Source: a bacterium
GTDB lineage: Bacteria > Patescibacteriota > Microgenomatia > UBA1400 > PJMF01
Direction of reading: 5' to 3'
Length of the DNA: 33,155 nucleotides
Assembly: GCA_900299405.1 (NCBI GenBank)
Contig: OMJP01000042.1
Coordinates: 1 to 33,155 of the forward strand
Shown: positions 1 to 8,715 of the stretch, one piece after another
Numbering within the stretch: position 1 is the first letter of the stretch
Layout: each line of letters opens with the position of its first letter
Notes under the pieces: generated by a model
Seen by the model: the letters and a program-made list of their open reading frames with translations, nothing else
Database searches by the model: none
Told to the model about the DNA's origin: nothing
Program-made: the position numbers and the translations under genes

Positions 1-1283
1 CCCGGCATGGCTCCGACGTAGGTGCGGCGGTGACCGCGTATCTCGGCTTCATCACGAATACCTCCGAGAGAGACCTTGACGAAGTTTTTTCCTAGAGACT
101 CAGCGATCGAGCGACCGATGCTGGTTTTTCCTACACCGGGTGGTCCGACGAAACAAAGAATGGTCGGTGATTGTTGGTCTTTTTTGTTTTTGGCTTTTTG
201 TTTGAGTTCCAGCACCGCGATGTGTTCCAGCACCCGATCTTTGACGTCTTGCAGACCATAATGATCTCGGTCCAAAACCTTGGCAGCTTTATCTAAGTCT
301 ATCTTGGCTTTACTACGCTTGTTCCAGGGCAGTTCAAAAACAGTATCGAGCCAAGAACGAATGTAGCCGCCTTCGGGGTTATTGACTGACATCTGTTTCA
401 AGCGTTTGAGTTCTTTGCTGATTTTGTCTTTGATGTCTTCGGGAGCTTCTAGTTTATTCAGTTTCTCTTGGTAAGTATCGGCCAACTCATCTTCGTCATC
501 GATTTCTCCCAGTTCTTTTTGGATGGTGCGTAGTCGCTCGCGCAGAATGCTTTCGCGCATGTGTTTGTCGAATTGCTCCTGAGTTTTGTGCACTACGTCT
601 TTTTCGATTTCCATCACTTTGACTTCGTGGGCCAAATGCTTGATGACATTTTTCAGCCTTTTCTTGACGTCGGTTTCTTCCAGTAGCGACTGCTTGAGTT
701 CGGTGGAAATATTCAGCGTGCTGGCCACCTGATCAGCTAGCTCTCCGGGCTTAATGCCCCCGAGCAGCTTCATGAAGTTGAGGAACTCTACTGGCTTGCC
801 CATTTGTACGGTTTTGCGGAAAGCTTTTTGCAAATGGTTGGCGAGTGCTTTTACTTCTCCACTCTGATCGTCTTGGTCATCGATATTGGATATCTTGGCA
901 GCAAAGTATGGCTGTCGCTGGGTGAATTCCTCGATTTTGACTCGCTTTACACCCCTGACCAGAGCGCTCACGGCTTCTTCGGTTTTGATGGTGCGCTCGA
1001 TGATCGCCAAGGTTCCCACTCGATAAAGATCGCTGGGGCTGGGATCGTCTTCATTTGGTTTTTTTTGGGAAAGCAACACCACGTAGTTGCTGAAATCTTT
1101 GGCGGCCACCTTGATGCCGGTCAAAGACACTTCCCTTCCGAAATTCAAGACTGACTCGGTGGCAGGAAACAGCACACCCTCTTTGATCGGGATCACTGGC
1201 AAGTTATTGGGAGCGTTATTGTCCACGCTGGGCTTGTTTTCAGCAGTGTCGCTAGATGTTTTTTTGGTCGAAATACCAGGCAT
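1..1283 (-). CDS. lon: Lon ATP-dependent protease, N-terminal part (cut by window edge)
   Basis: The minus-strand frame opens with ATG at 1283 and runs off the window after about 427 codons. Roughly residues 25-235 form the LON substrate-binding domain (it contains VIPIKEGVLFP). A charged coiled-coil middle region follows, and then the AAA+ domain begins, with Walker A GPPGVGKTS near residue 384. The last visible residues, RTYVGAMPG, match the conserved stretch just after Walker A in Lon. The catalytic Ser-Lys protease domain would lie outside the window. Lon is a cytoplasmic ring protease that removes misfolded and regulatory proteins. The promoter at 1313-1341 gives a leader of about 22 nt; only a weak A/G-rich ribosome site is visible. 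The N-terminal 25 residues are polar and poorly conserved. Confidence 0.97.
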   Translation of the reverse strand, partial: MPGISTKKTSSDTAENKPSVDNNAPNNLPVIPIKEGVLFPATESVLNFGREVSLTGIKVAAKDFSNYVVLLSQKKPNEDDPSPSDLYRVGTLAIIERTIKTEEAVSALVRGVKRVKIEEFTQRQPYFAAKISNIDDQDDQSGEVKALANHLQKAFRKTVQMGKPVEFLNFMKLLGGIKPGELADQVASTLNISTELKQSLLEETDVKKRLKNVIKHLAHEVKVMEIEKDVVHKTQEQFDKHMRESILRERLRTIQKELGEIDDEDELADTYQEKLNKLEAPEDIKDKISKELKRLKQMSVNNPEGGYIRSWLDTVFELPWNKRSKAKIDLDKAAKVLDRDHYGLQDVKDRVLEHIAVLELKQKAKNKKDQQSPTILCFVGPPGVGKTSIGRSIAESLGKNFVKVSLGGIRDEAEIRGHRRTYVGAMP

Positions 1284-1312
1284 AAAGCTTTAATTTTTCT
1301 TAGTGAATTAGC

Positions 1313-1341
1313 ATTCTAACGTTTTGACTGCTAAATAGCAA
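1313..1341 (-). promoter_or_regulatory. Promoter for lon
   Basis: Read on the minus strand there is TTGCTA (1336-1341), a 17-nt spacer, and TAGAAT (1313-1318). Transcription would start near 1306, about 22 nt before the lon ATG. It lies between tRNA-Ile and lon, so lon need not depend on read-through from the tRNA. No CIRCE-type heat-shock repeat was seen. Confidence 0.55.
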
Positions 1342-1353
1342 GTTATAAAAAAG

Positions 1354-1427
1354 TGGGTATGCCATGACTCGAACATGGGACCTCTGTCTTATCAGGACAG
1401 CGCTCTAACCAACTGAGCTACACACCC
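1354..1427 (-). tRNA. trnI(gat): tRNA-Ile (GAT)
   Basis: This is a 74-nt cloverleaf. Acceptor strands GGGTGTG and CATACCC pair with one G-T wobble, the D arm starts GCTCAGTTGG, the anticodon stem is CTGTC/GACAG around loop CTGATAA (anticodon GAT), and the T arm contains TTCGAGT. The discriminator is A and no CCA is encoded. In most bacteria tRNA-Ile(GAT) sits in the 16S-23S spacer. Here it is about 1.2 kb beyond the 16S gene, on the same strand but outside its transcription unit. A run of six T follows on the coding strand. Confidence 0.97.
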
Positions 1428-1443
1428 GTTTTTGATAAATGGT

Positions 1444-1449
1444 ATTGTA
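1444..1449 (-). promoter_or_regulatory. -10 box of tRNA-Ile promoter
   Basis: TACAAT on the minus strand lies 16 nt before the tRNA 5' end, so the primary transcript would carry a leader of about 10 nt. A weak -35 candidate, TTGCTC (1465-1470), lies 15 nt upstream. The same TACAATA form occurs upstream of the 16S, elp3 and uvrB genes. Confidence 0.4.
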
Positions 1450-1535
1450 ACACGAGTAGCACCAGAGCAAAACTTATTCTAACTCTCGTTTTTTTGATCT
1501 ATTTGATGTACATTTTGATCTTGTAAGGCATATTT

Positions 1536-2096
1536 ATGATTACCCTCATAGCTGGGCCAAGTGGCTCAGGAAAAACAACTTTAGCTCAATATCTTGCTGG
1601 TAAAAAACCATCGGTGATAGTTTCTCTGGATGATTTTTATTTTAGTAAAGAAACGAAACCACGCATTTCGTCTGTTGGCATCTGGGGAAATGATCCTAAT
1701 TACTGTGATGCAGAGAGCTTGATAGAAGTGGCTTCCGCTTTGAAAGAGGGCGAAAGCACTTTGTCTCCCAAGTTTTCCTTTTTAACTCAGGATCGTACTG
1801 ACCCGCAACTGATTGAGCCCCAAAAAAACATTATTGTTGAGGGACTATGGACATTAAACTTTCCCGCTCTAAGAGAGTTGGCGGATTACAGAATTTATTT
1901 AGAGGTGCCATATAAAATTCGACTTGAAAGACGTCTGGAAAGAGATATGCAAAGAGGTAGAAACAAAGAAGCCTCGCTCTCGATTGCCCATGAGGTAGAT
2001 AGTATGGCCGAAACCCATGTAGAGCCATTCAAAAAATTTGCCAACATTGTTATTGAAACTAACTCCGAGGGAGAAACTTTCGTCCGTCGAGATTGA
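1536..2096 (+). CDS. P-loop nucleoside/uridine kinase-like protein
   Basis: This 186-aa protein opens with a Walker A loop, GPSGSGKTT (about residues 7-15). VSLDDFYFS follows, where the DD is typical of the substrate/Mg site in the uridine kinase and phosphoribulokinase group. Later come IIVEGLW (the Walker B-like strand of uridine kinases) and an Arg-rich lid segment, RLERRLERDMQRGR (about residues 130-143). These features support a cytoplasmic small-molecule kinase, probably acting on a nucleoside or related metabolite; the substrate cannot be read from the sequence. AAGG lies about 9 nt before the ATG. It ends 1 nt from the convergent gene at 2098-2388. It is slightly shorter than the uridine kinases of model bacteria (about 210 aa). 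Confidence 0.8.
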   Translation: MITLIAGPSGSGKTTLAQYLAGKKPSVIVSLDDFYFSKETKPRISSVGIWGNDPNYCDAESLIEVASALKEGESTLSPKFSFLTQDRTDPQLIEPQKNIIVEGLWTLNFPALRELADYRIYLEVPYKIRLERRLERDMQRGRNKEASLSIAHEVDSMAETHVEPFKKFANIVIETNSEGETFVRRD

Positions 2097-2097
2097 C

Positions 2098-2388
2098 CTA
2101 TTTATTTTTTCCGTAAAGATTTTTGAGAATTTTTCTGTAATAAGAGATGTTTTGTCTAAAGGTGTTTAAACCTTGTGTTTCTTTTGCTTTTATTCTTCCC
2201 CACCAGGAGCCATAGTTTCTATTAACGTCTTTTTGGATTTGTTTAATGGCGTTATGGGACGCCTCTATATTCGCCAACAATTCTCCTTCGGAATATTTTT
2301 CCTTAAAATCTCCTTCAGCTTCTCTGGCAAGGTAGTCTCTTTCACTTAAGCTTTTTGCCTCTATTGGACCTTGGTTGATTTTTGACAT
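2098..2388 (-). CDS. Small charged protein of unknown function
   Basis: A 96-aa protein that I do not recognise. It is rich in Lys, Glu and Asn, with no signal peptide or membrane segment, and is probably mostly helical. The most distinctive stretch is NYGSWWGRIKAKE near the middle. A TATAAT box on the minus strand (2399-2404) lies 10 nt before the ATG, just after the 16S terminator, so it appears to have its own promoter and a very short leader. It is convergent with the kinase gene, with stops 1 nt apart. The clean promoter and full-length frame support a real gene, but no function can be assigned. Confidence 0.6.
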   Translation of the reverse strand: MSKINQGPIEAKSLSERDYLAREAEGDFKEKYSEGELLANIEASHNAIKQIQKDVNRNYGSWWGRIKAKETQGLNTFRQNISYYRKILKNLYGKNK

Positions 2389-2410
2389 AGTTTTCCCAAT
2401 TATACCTACT

Positions 2411-2434
2411 AAAAAACCACCTGCTAGGGTGGTT
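2411..2434 (-). terminator. Intrinsic terminator of the 16S rRNA unit
   Basis: On the minus strand a perfect 7-bp stem AACCACC/GGTGGTT (2428-2434 with 2415-2421) with a 6-nt loop is followed by six T (2411-2416, the first two shared with the stem). It lies about 125 nt past the 16S 3' end and just outside the processing stem. It ends the rRNA transcript before any 23S or tRNA gene. Confidence 0.85.
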
Positions 2435-2442
2435 CTTTACAA

Positions 2443-2469
2443 TCTGAAACAAACAAAGTGGTGAAATTG
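2443..2469 (-). other. 16S trailer arm of pre-rRNA processing stem
   Basis: This 27-nt trailer segment is complementary to 4154-4180 in the 16S leader: 24 Watson-Crick pairs, two G-U pairs and one U-U mismatch. Long stems that bring the two ends of pre-16S together are the usual RNase III substrates in bacteria. It lies between the mature 3' end and the terminator. Confidence 0.85.
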
Positions 2470-2504
2470 GCCTGGATATGGTGGTCACAGGACTTGTAAT
2501 TTCA

Positions 2505-2520
2505 TCCCGCTTACGCGGGA
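2505..2520 (-). other. GUAA-tetraloop hairpin in the 16S trailer
   Basis: On the transcribed strand, TCCCGC-GTAA-GCGGGA forms a 6-bp stem capped by a GNRA-type tetraloop. It lies inside the trailer, between the processing stem arm and the mature 3' end. No T-run follows, so it is more likely a folding or processing element than a terminator. Confidence 0.7.
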
Positions 2521-2560
2521 AGGGAGAAAGGGGGTCGTGATTCCCCTACCCATCTCCTTA

Positions 2561-4039
<1,479 letters not shown>

Positions 4040-4353
4040 AGTTTTAAAAACATATTTAAGAGTATTGAAGCTGATTTTCTGATTTTGATTATCTAGATCA
4101 ATACTGTTTATTGGAATTAACGAGTTTCCTATTTCATAAACCCATTAATGTAACAATTCCACCACTATGTTTATTTCAGAAACACAGTGATTGTTTGTCG
4201 TTGTCTTTTCACTTATTAAGGCGCCTTCAAAAAATAGAAAAAAAAGAAACAACTCTGTGGGAGATGTCTCTTTGCATGATGCCTTTTGGTTGCCCAAGTA
4301 CATCACTCTGGTGTTTTTCAATTCTCTCTGTAGGCAGTGAGAATTATTGAAGT
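4040..4353 (-). other. 16S rRNA leader (gene-free stretch)
   Basis: About 310 nt lie between the predicted transcription start (near 4353) and the 16S 5' end. The stretch is AT-rich and has no convincing gene. It contains the 5' arm of the processing stem (4154-4180) and a 10-bp palindrome AAGGCGCCTT (4218-4227) beside long T-runs. I could not identify a clear boxA antitermination element. The small open frames here overlap the processing stem and lack codon character. Confidence 0.65.
4154..4180 (-). other. 16S leader arm of pre-rRNA processing stem
   Basis: This is the partner of 2443-2469. The two arms lie about 115 nt before the mature 5' end and about 90 nt after the mature 3' end, so they enclose the whole 16S gene and nothing else. 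Confidence 0.85.
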
Positions 4354-4359
4354 GTTGGT

Positions 4360-4387
4360 ATTGTAGCAAGCTTCATAGGAAAGTCAA
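4360..4387 (-). promoter_or_regulatory. Promoter of the 16S rRNA unit
   Basis: TTGACT (4382-4387), a 16-nt spacer and TACAAT (4360-4365) read on the minus strand. This is the best -35/-10 pair in the window. The -35 box overlaps the TGA stop of mnmA. Transcription would start near 4353 and give the long leader needed for the processing stem. Confidence 0.65.
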
Positions 4388-5460
4388 AGGAGAGTTGCTC
4401 CACCCAAACACTTAATTAACTTTTTTTCTTTATGGTAAAACACTGCCGACTGACCGCTGGCGATGCCTTCTACTGGTTTTTCTGTTTTCACTAAATAGTT
4501 TTTGCCTTGCTTGGTGATTGAGCAGTTAACTAGTTTGCCGGTGTTGCGGATGCGGACTTGCAGGTCGCTTGAATTCAATAAGTCTTGCTCGTTTGCTCCG
4601 ATCAGGTGAAGATTTGCTACTGTAAATTCTTGTGCTGCAGTAGCTTGTTTTGGTCCGATGACTAGTTGGTTTTTGTCAGCATTTTTCTTGATGACGTAGA
4701 GGGCTGGCAGCTCGGTTTTGTCGAATTCTGGGTGCTGCTGGGCATATTTTTTCTTGTCATAAGTAAAACCGTGGCGTTGACCGACGGTGTAGAACCAGAG
4801 TCCACGGTGTTTACCGATGACGTTGCCTTGATCGTCGATGATTTCCCCCGGTTTTTCTCCTAGATTTTCTTTGAGAAACTTCGGTACGTTGATGTCGCCA
4901 ACGAAACAGATACCAACCGAGTCTTTTTTGTTCGCTACTGGGAGGTTTTTTTGTTTAGCTAATTTTCGCACTTGGTCTTTGGTCAAATCTTGTAAGGGAA
5001 AAATGACGTGAGCTAATTGTTCTTGTTTAATTTGATAAAGAAAATAGGTTTGATCTTTGTGTTTGTCTTTAGGAATATAAAGACACTCGCCATCGGTGGC
5101 AGCATAGTGACCAGTGGCGATAGCATCGTAACCCTGTTTCATCGCCCAGTCGTAAAATAAACCAAACTTAATGATTTTGTTGCACATCACGTCAGGATTG
5201 GGAGTGCTGCCCGCTTCATACTCATCCAAGAAATACTGCATCACTTGTTCCCGATAAGCTTGTTTGAGATCGAGTACTTGAAAGGGAAGATCAAGTTGCA
5301 AAGCAACCTGAAGAGCATCTTTACGATCATCCTCGGCCCGACAACCAGGTTCTTTCCAACACTCAAGATAAACAGTGTCGACTTGATGACCTTGCTCTTT
5401 GAGCAAGACAGCGCTGACCGCGGAATCTACTCCACCAGATAATCCTAGTAAAACTTTCAT
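4384..5460 (-). CDS. mnmA: tRNA-specific 2-thiouridylase MnmA
   Basis: The protein is 358 aa, the usual family length. It puts sulfur on C2 of the wobble uridine (s2U34) of tRNA-Glu, -Gln and -Lys, using ATP and a sulfur relay. The PP-loop SGGVDS (residues 8-13) binds ATP. C93 in NPDVMCNK and C185 in VGICFVGD are the two catalytic cysteines. The C-terminal beta-barrel is present, with the GQSAVFY element near the end. A TATAAT box ends 7 nt before the ATG, so the mRNA may be leaderless. It lies upstream of the 16S unit on the same strand, but each has its own promoter. It may act on the same tRNAs as the Elp3 encoded at 28903. Confidence 0.97.
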   Translation of the reverse strand: MKVLLGLSGGVDSAVSAVLLKEQGHQVDTVYLECWKEPGCRAEDDRKDALQVALQLDLPFQVLDLKQAYREQVMQYFLDEYEAGSTPNPDVMCNKIIKFGLFYDWAMKQGYDAIATGHYAATDGECLYIPKDKHKDQTYFLYQIKQEQLAHVIFPLQDLTKDQVRKLAKQKNLPVANKKDSVGICFVGDINVPKFLKENLGEKPGEIIDDQGNVIGKHRGLWFYTVGQRHGFTYDKKKYAQQHPEFDKTELPALYVIKKNADKNQLVIGPKQATAAQEFTVANLHLIGANEQDLLNSSDLQVRIRNTGKLVNCSITKQGKNYLVKTEKPVEGIASGQSAVFYHKEKKLIKCLGGATLL

Positions 5461-5467
5461 GAAGCTT

Positions 5468-5473
5468 ATTATA
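5468..5473 (-). promoter_or_regulatory. -10 box for mnmA, predicted leaderless start
   Basis: TATAAT on the minus strand, 7 nt before the ATG. A start 7 nt past the -10 box falls at the start codon. No matching -35 or Shine-Dalgarno is visible. Confidence 0.5.
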
Positions 5474-5491
5474 TGAGCTATGGCAAGTTAA

Positions 5492-6454
5492 TTAGGCCAG
5501 GAAGTTGGTGCGGGCCACTTTTCTGACTTTTTCCTGATAGGCATCAGGATCTTGAGTGTAGAAAATAGGTAGAATTGGTTCGAAGTCAGGATTGAGTTTT
5601 ACTGCTTTATCGATGTCCTGCCACGACATTTTGCCGAAATAAAGTTCTTTCATCGGAAAGTCATTGGCGATCAGAAACTCGACAGTGTCGATCACCCCTT
5701 CGAAGTAGACGAGGTCTTTGGTCGACCCCCCTGGTCGCTGGGTGTCTTTTAGCCCACGTTTTTTACGGAAGGTCATGGCAAAAGCTCGCTCTTTATCACT
5801 GATGTGACTCCTAACAAAATTCCAGACCTCCAGAAAAGAACTCTCCTGCGCCATCTGGGTAGCTAGGTAATTAATCGAGGCTCGATAAGCAAAAGGTTGC
5901 TTTTTGGTCATCAGCGAATTCATGGTTGCCAGCCCCTCTTCAGTTTTGAGATAAGGAGCAAAGCCATAGCGTTTTTTCTTTTTGTACCAAGGCTGCTGCT
6001 GGTAATTGATGCGACGCAAAGCATGAGTGCCGATCTCGTGATAAATCAGACCTAGCAAATCATTTTCGTGAATACTGCAGGGTCGACGTAGCTTGACCAC
6101 ATTGTCGTCAGTTACCGAAGCAATGCTGACGAAATCTGCCGACCAGCGCAGTTCAAAGCGATTATCCAATTTATGTACGCCAAGAAAGTCTTCGATGGCA
6201 GTGTTGACTTTTTCTTCCGAAAGAATCTCCCCCCTACTAGCCTCAAATTCCTCAGGAGTGAAGGTCTCACTAGCTTTTTTTAGGATTTTATTCGCCAGTT
6301 CTAAGTATCTTTCCGAGGGCAAACCTTTTTCCAGCAGTTCATCCTCAGTAAACTCTCTGACGTATTCGAACTGCGGATCGAAACTAGGATCGATCAGAAA
6401 GCGCTCCTTTTCTTGTTGATAGTTGGTGGGAGTTAAATCAGCGATTAAGCTCAT
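5492..6454 (-). CDS. DUF1704 / MATCAP-like zinc carboxypeptidase
   Basis: This 320-aa protein has the gluzincin motif HEIGTH (H139, E140, H144). About 28 residues later comes EEGLA (E172/E173), which corresponds to the QEGLA motif that names the bacterial family and supplies the third zinc ligand. The same fold and motifs occur in eukaryotic MATCAP (KIAA0895L), which removes the C-terminal tyrosine of tubulin. The residues between (ALRRIN, QQQPW) also fit the family. No signal peptide is present, so it is probably cytoplasmic. The gene starts 9 nt after the ATP-grasp gene and is last in the 7TM/ATP-grasp/DUF1704 operon. By analogy it may trim residues that the ligase adds; the real substrate is unknown. 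Confidence 0.88.
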   Translation of the reverse strand: MSLIADLTPTNYQQEKERFLIDPSFDPQFEYVREFTEDELLEKGLPSERYLELANKILKKASETFTPEEFEASRGEILSEEKVNTAIEDFLGVHKLDNRFELRWSADFVSIASVTDDNVVKLRRPCSIHENDLLGLIYHEIGTHALRRINYQQQPWYKKKKRYGFAPYLKTEEGLATMNSLMTKKQPFAYRASINYLATQMAQESSFLEVWNFVRSHISDKERAFAMTFRKKRGLKDTQRPGGSTKDLVYFEGVIDTVEFLIANDFPMKELYFGKMSWQDIDKAVKLNPDFEPILPIFYTQDPDAYQEKVRKVARTNFLA

Positions 6455-6463
6455 GAATCAAAT

Positions 6464-7744
6464 CTATTGTGGTCTAATTACAAAGCCAGTAAGATCTTTG
6501 CGCCCTATTTCTACCTTTTGCGGACTACGATTGAGTTTTTTGGAAACAATCACCGAAGTCTCGACAGTTTTATTTTTTAGTTTGAACTTCAGCTCGACTA
6601 CGGGGCGCTTGCCTTCACCGGCTACCTGCTGAAACCACAATAAGTCATCCACGTCGATCAGGTCAAGCTCTTTAGCCAAATTACTGGCGATGGCTGAGCG
6701 ATAGCGACCAGTGTTGATTAGGGCCTTGCTTTCTATTTTCTTTTTGCCATCACCATAAAGCGTGATTGGTTCTCCGGTATCCACGATCGGCAGCTCTCCC
6801 TTGTTTTCGATACTGTCGGCAAAGCTTTCGGCAAATAATGCCTGGCCAATTCTGACACCATGATCAGCACTGAGCACATTCAGATCCTGCACCCGCTCCA
6901 GGCGACGACGCAAGCCAGCTCTGTTGGCAGTTTGGATCGACAACCCTGGATAGGCGTTGAGTTCGACCACCATTGGTCCCTTAGTTTTGTGAATAAAAAG
7001 ATCGACTCCGGTAAACACCAGCTCGGCAGCGCGCGCAGCCCTGACGGCAGTTTTCAGGATATCGTTCCAGAATGGAATCTTGATCCCGTTGAGCTTCAAT
7101 TTTGAATCTGGCAGATATTGGATAGGCTCTCTTTTATGAGCCACGCCATAGGTAGTGATGCCGGTAGCAATGTCGATGCCGGTCATGATCGCTCCCTGAC
7201 TGATGTTGGCTCGACCCTCTGATTCCTCGGTTGGCAGGCGTAGTTTAGCCATCACTGGAACGCTATTGAACACCACCACTCTGACATCAGGGGTGCCTTT
7301 GTAAGTGTACTTCAGCAGTTTGGGGTGGATGGGAATTCTTTCCTCGATAATGACGTTGTGATTCGAGCCATGAGTGCTGTACTGACCAGACAAAATGTCC
7401 ATGCACAGCAGCTTGATGTCGTCCAGACTCCAAGTTTCGCCAATCACGTCAGTCCAGTGCTCTTTGTCAGGATGCTGGCGGCGGAAAGCAGTCACACCTT
7501 TGCCAGCGTGGCCGTTGGTGGGTTTGATCACGAAATCTTTGTCTAGCTTATGCCAGTCAAAATCATCGATGTCCTCGGTGGTACCGAGCACGCCGTAGAT
7601 AGCAGCAGTGGGTATGTTGTTGTTTTGCAGCAGCAACTTGGTAGCGTATTTTGATTTACAAATCGATTTCGCTCGGGGAGAGTTCATAGGCACATAGAGC
7701 TGGTTACGGGCATTCATGCCCAAAACGTCTTTTGCTTGAACCAT
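6464..7744 (-). CDS. RimK/TTL-like ATP-grasp ligase fused to a retropepsin-like domain
   Basis: The product is 426 aa when started at 7744, where MVQAKDVLGMNARNQ matches the family N-terminus and AAGGA overlaps the stop of the upstream gene. Residues 1 to about 290 are an ATP-grasp domain of the alpha-L-glutamate-ligase-like family, with VIKPTNGHAGKGV (nucleotide loop) and VVELNAYPGLSIQTANRAGL (the Mg-binding E-x-N region and family signature). Residues about 310-426 resemble the RimB-like 'ATP-dependent zinc protease' retropepsin domain, ending in GRKDLTGFVI. In that domain the catalytic DTG motif reads NTG (N344), so it may be inactive. In many bacteria the two domains are separate proteins. 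It is the middle gene of a three-gene operon. Expected chemistry is ATP-driven amide-bond formation on an unknown acceptor. Confidence 0.88.
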   Translation of the reverse strand: MVQAKDVLGMNARNQLYVPMNSPRAKSICKSKYATKLLLQNNNIPTAAIYGVLGTTEDIDDFDWHKLDKDFVIKPTNGHAGKGVTAFRRQHPDKEHWTDVIGETWSLDDIKLLCMDILSGQYSTHGSNHNVIIEERIPIHPKLLKYTYKGTPDVRVVVFNSVPVMAKLRLPTEESEGRANISQGAIMTGIDIATGITTYGVAHKREPIQYLPDSKLKLNGIKIPFWNDILKTAVRAARAAELVFTGVDLFIHKTKGPMVVELNAYPGLSIQTANRAGLRRRLERVQDLNVLSADHGVRIGQALFAESFADSIENKGELPIVDTGEPITLYGDGKKKIESKALINTGRYRSAIASNLAKELDLIDVDDLLWFQQVAGEGKRPVVELKFKLKNKTVETSVIVSKKLNRSPQKVEIGRKDLTGFVIRPQ

Positions 7745-7751
7745 AGTTTCC

Positions 7752-8675
7752 TTACTCTTCTTCGATGATGGACTGGAAGCGAGTTCTTTCCAGCAAGCGC
7801 AAACCAGTGTAGTGTCCGACAATGATGTTCAGGACCGCTACCGAAATCAGGGTCAGTTCCGGGTGAAGTAGTACGGTTTGCTGCACAGCTTCCATATTGA
7901 TGATAAAGGCACACAGTACCGCAATTAAAAGTGTTTCAAAGGTGATACTTAGAGCCTCTTTTTGGGAGCTGAACATCTGGGTGCTCATAAAGTTTTCCGT
8001 CAACAACATGATGATCAGCAGCGGGAAAATGTTGAGGGTTAGAAGTGAGGTAACGTTCAACCAGGAAGAAGCGATCAGCAGCAGAGTGATAAAGAAACTC
8101 ACCACCCACAGCAGCATCGCCGTTCTGGGGAGCAGCGGTAGTTTAAATCTCTTTACTGCTAATCTGGCCAAGGTAGCAGCGATTAGCACGGCAATAAAAA
8201 CAATCACTCCGGTAAAGATCCCTGTCGACACGAAAGCCACTGATAGCACCGCAGGGATGTATACACCAAAGCCTTTGAGTCCCACTACGTGGCGGGCGGT
8301 AGCAATAATAGCGGCAATCAACGGAAATAAAATCAATAAAACAATAATGTTGGCTGGCAGACCGTTGGCGATCGCCTGGCGAATCGCGTGTTGGAGCGGG
8401 TTGTTCCAGCTCAGAGAGCCGATGGGATGCTCATCAAGAAAAGCAGCGAGTTTGCTTTTCTGCTGACCGGTAGTTTCAGTCAGGTCCTGATCTTTTTTCT
8501 CTTGGAGACGTTGGGCAGCCTCTGCAGAAGCTGAAGCCAAGCTGCTTTCGCTGGCCTCCCCTGCTGGAGAAGCATCCAGAGTTTCTTCGGTGGCTGGCTG
8601 CTGGGCGCTAATCACAGGAGCAACGGTCAGCAAAGAACCTCCTACTAACAACAAAGCCAAGAGTAATTTTTTCAT
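7752..8675 (-). CDS. 7TM membrane protein of the transglutaminase-associated 7TM family
   Basis: The product is 307 aa from the ATG at 8675, chosen because it begins with a clear signal peptide (MKKLLLALLL, ending near SAQ). A Glu/Ser/Ala-rich extracellular stretch (about residues 27-75) follows, and then about seven membrane helices from residue 100. VVGLKGFGVYIPAVLSVAF is typical of the 7TM domain usually fused to an inactive transglutaminase domain. That soluble domain is absent and replaced by the short polar linker. It is the first gene of the operon with the ATP-grasp ligase and DUF1704 peptidase, 7 nt before the ligase. This gene trio recurs in bacteria but its role is not established; the 7TM protein probably places the reaction at the membrane. 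Confidence 0.82.
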   Translation of the reverse strand: MKKLLLALLLVGGSLLTVAPVISAQQPATEETLDASPAGEASESSLASASAEAAQRLQEKKDQDLTETTGQQKSKLAAFLDEHPIGSLSWNNPLQHAIRQAIANGLPANIIVLLILFPLIAAIIATARHVVGLKGFGVYIPAVLSVAFVSTGIFTGVIVFIAVLIAATLARLAVKRFKLPLLPRTAMLLWVVSFFITLLLIASSWLNVTSLLTLNIFPLLIIMLLTENFMSTQMFSSQKEALSITFETLLIAVLCAFIINMEAVQQTVLLHPELTLISVAVLNIIVGHYTGLRLLERTRFQSIIEEE

Positions 8676-8682
8676 AATCAAG

Positions 8683-8688
8683 ATTATA
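8683..8688 (-). promoter_or_regulatory. -10 box for the 7TM/ATP-grasp/DUF1704 operon
   Basis: TATAAT on the minus strand ends 7 nt before the ATG at 8675, implying a leaderless first gene. It lies in the 40-nt gap after the holin-like gene. No good -35 is visible. Confidence 0.5.
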
Positions 8689-8715
8689 CAGGAAAACAGG
8701 CTTTCGAATAAAGTT

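Noticed and set aside
4111-4369. Two open frames of 74-79 codons between mnmA and 16S
   Set aside because: They cover the rRNA leader and its processing-stem arm, have no ribosome site and show no recognisable protein character.
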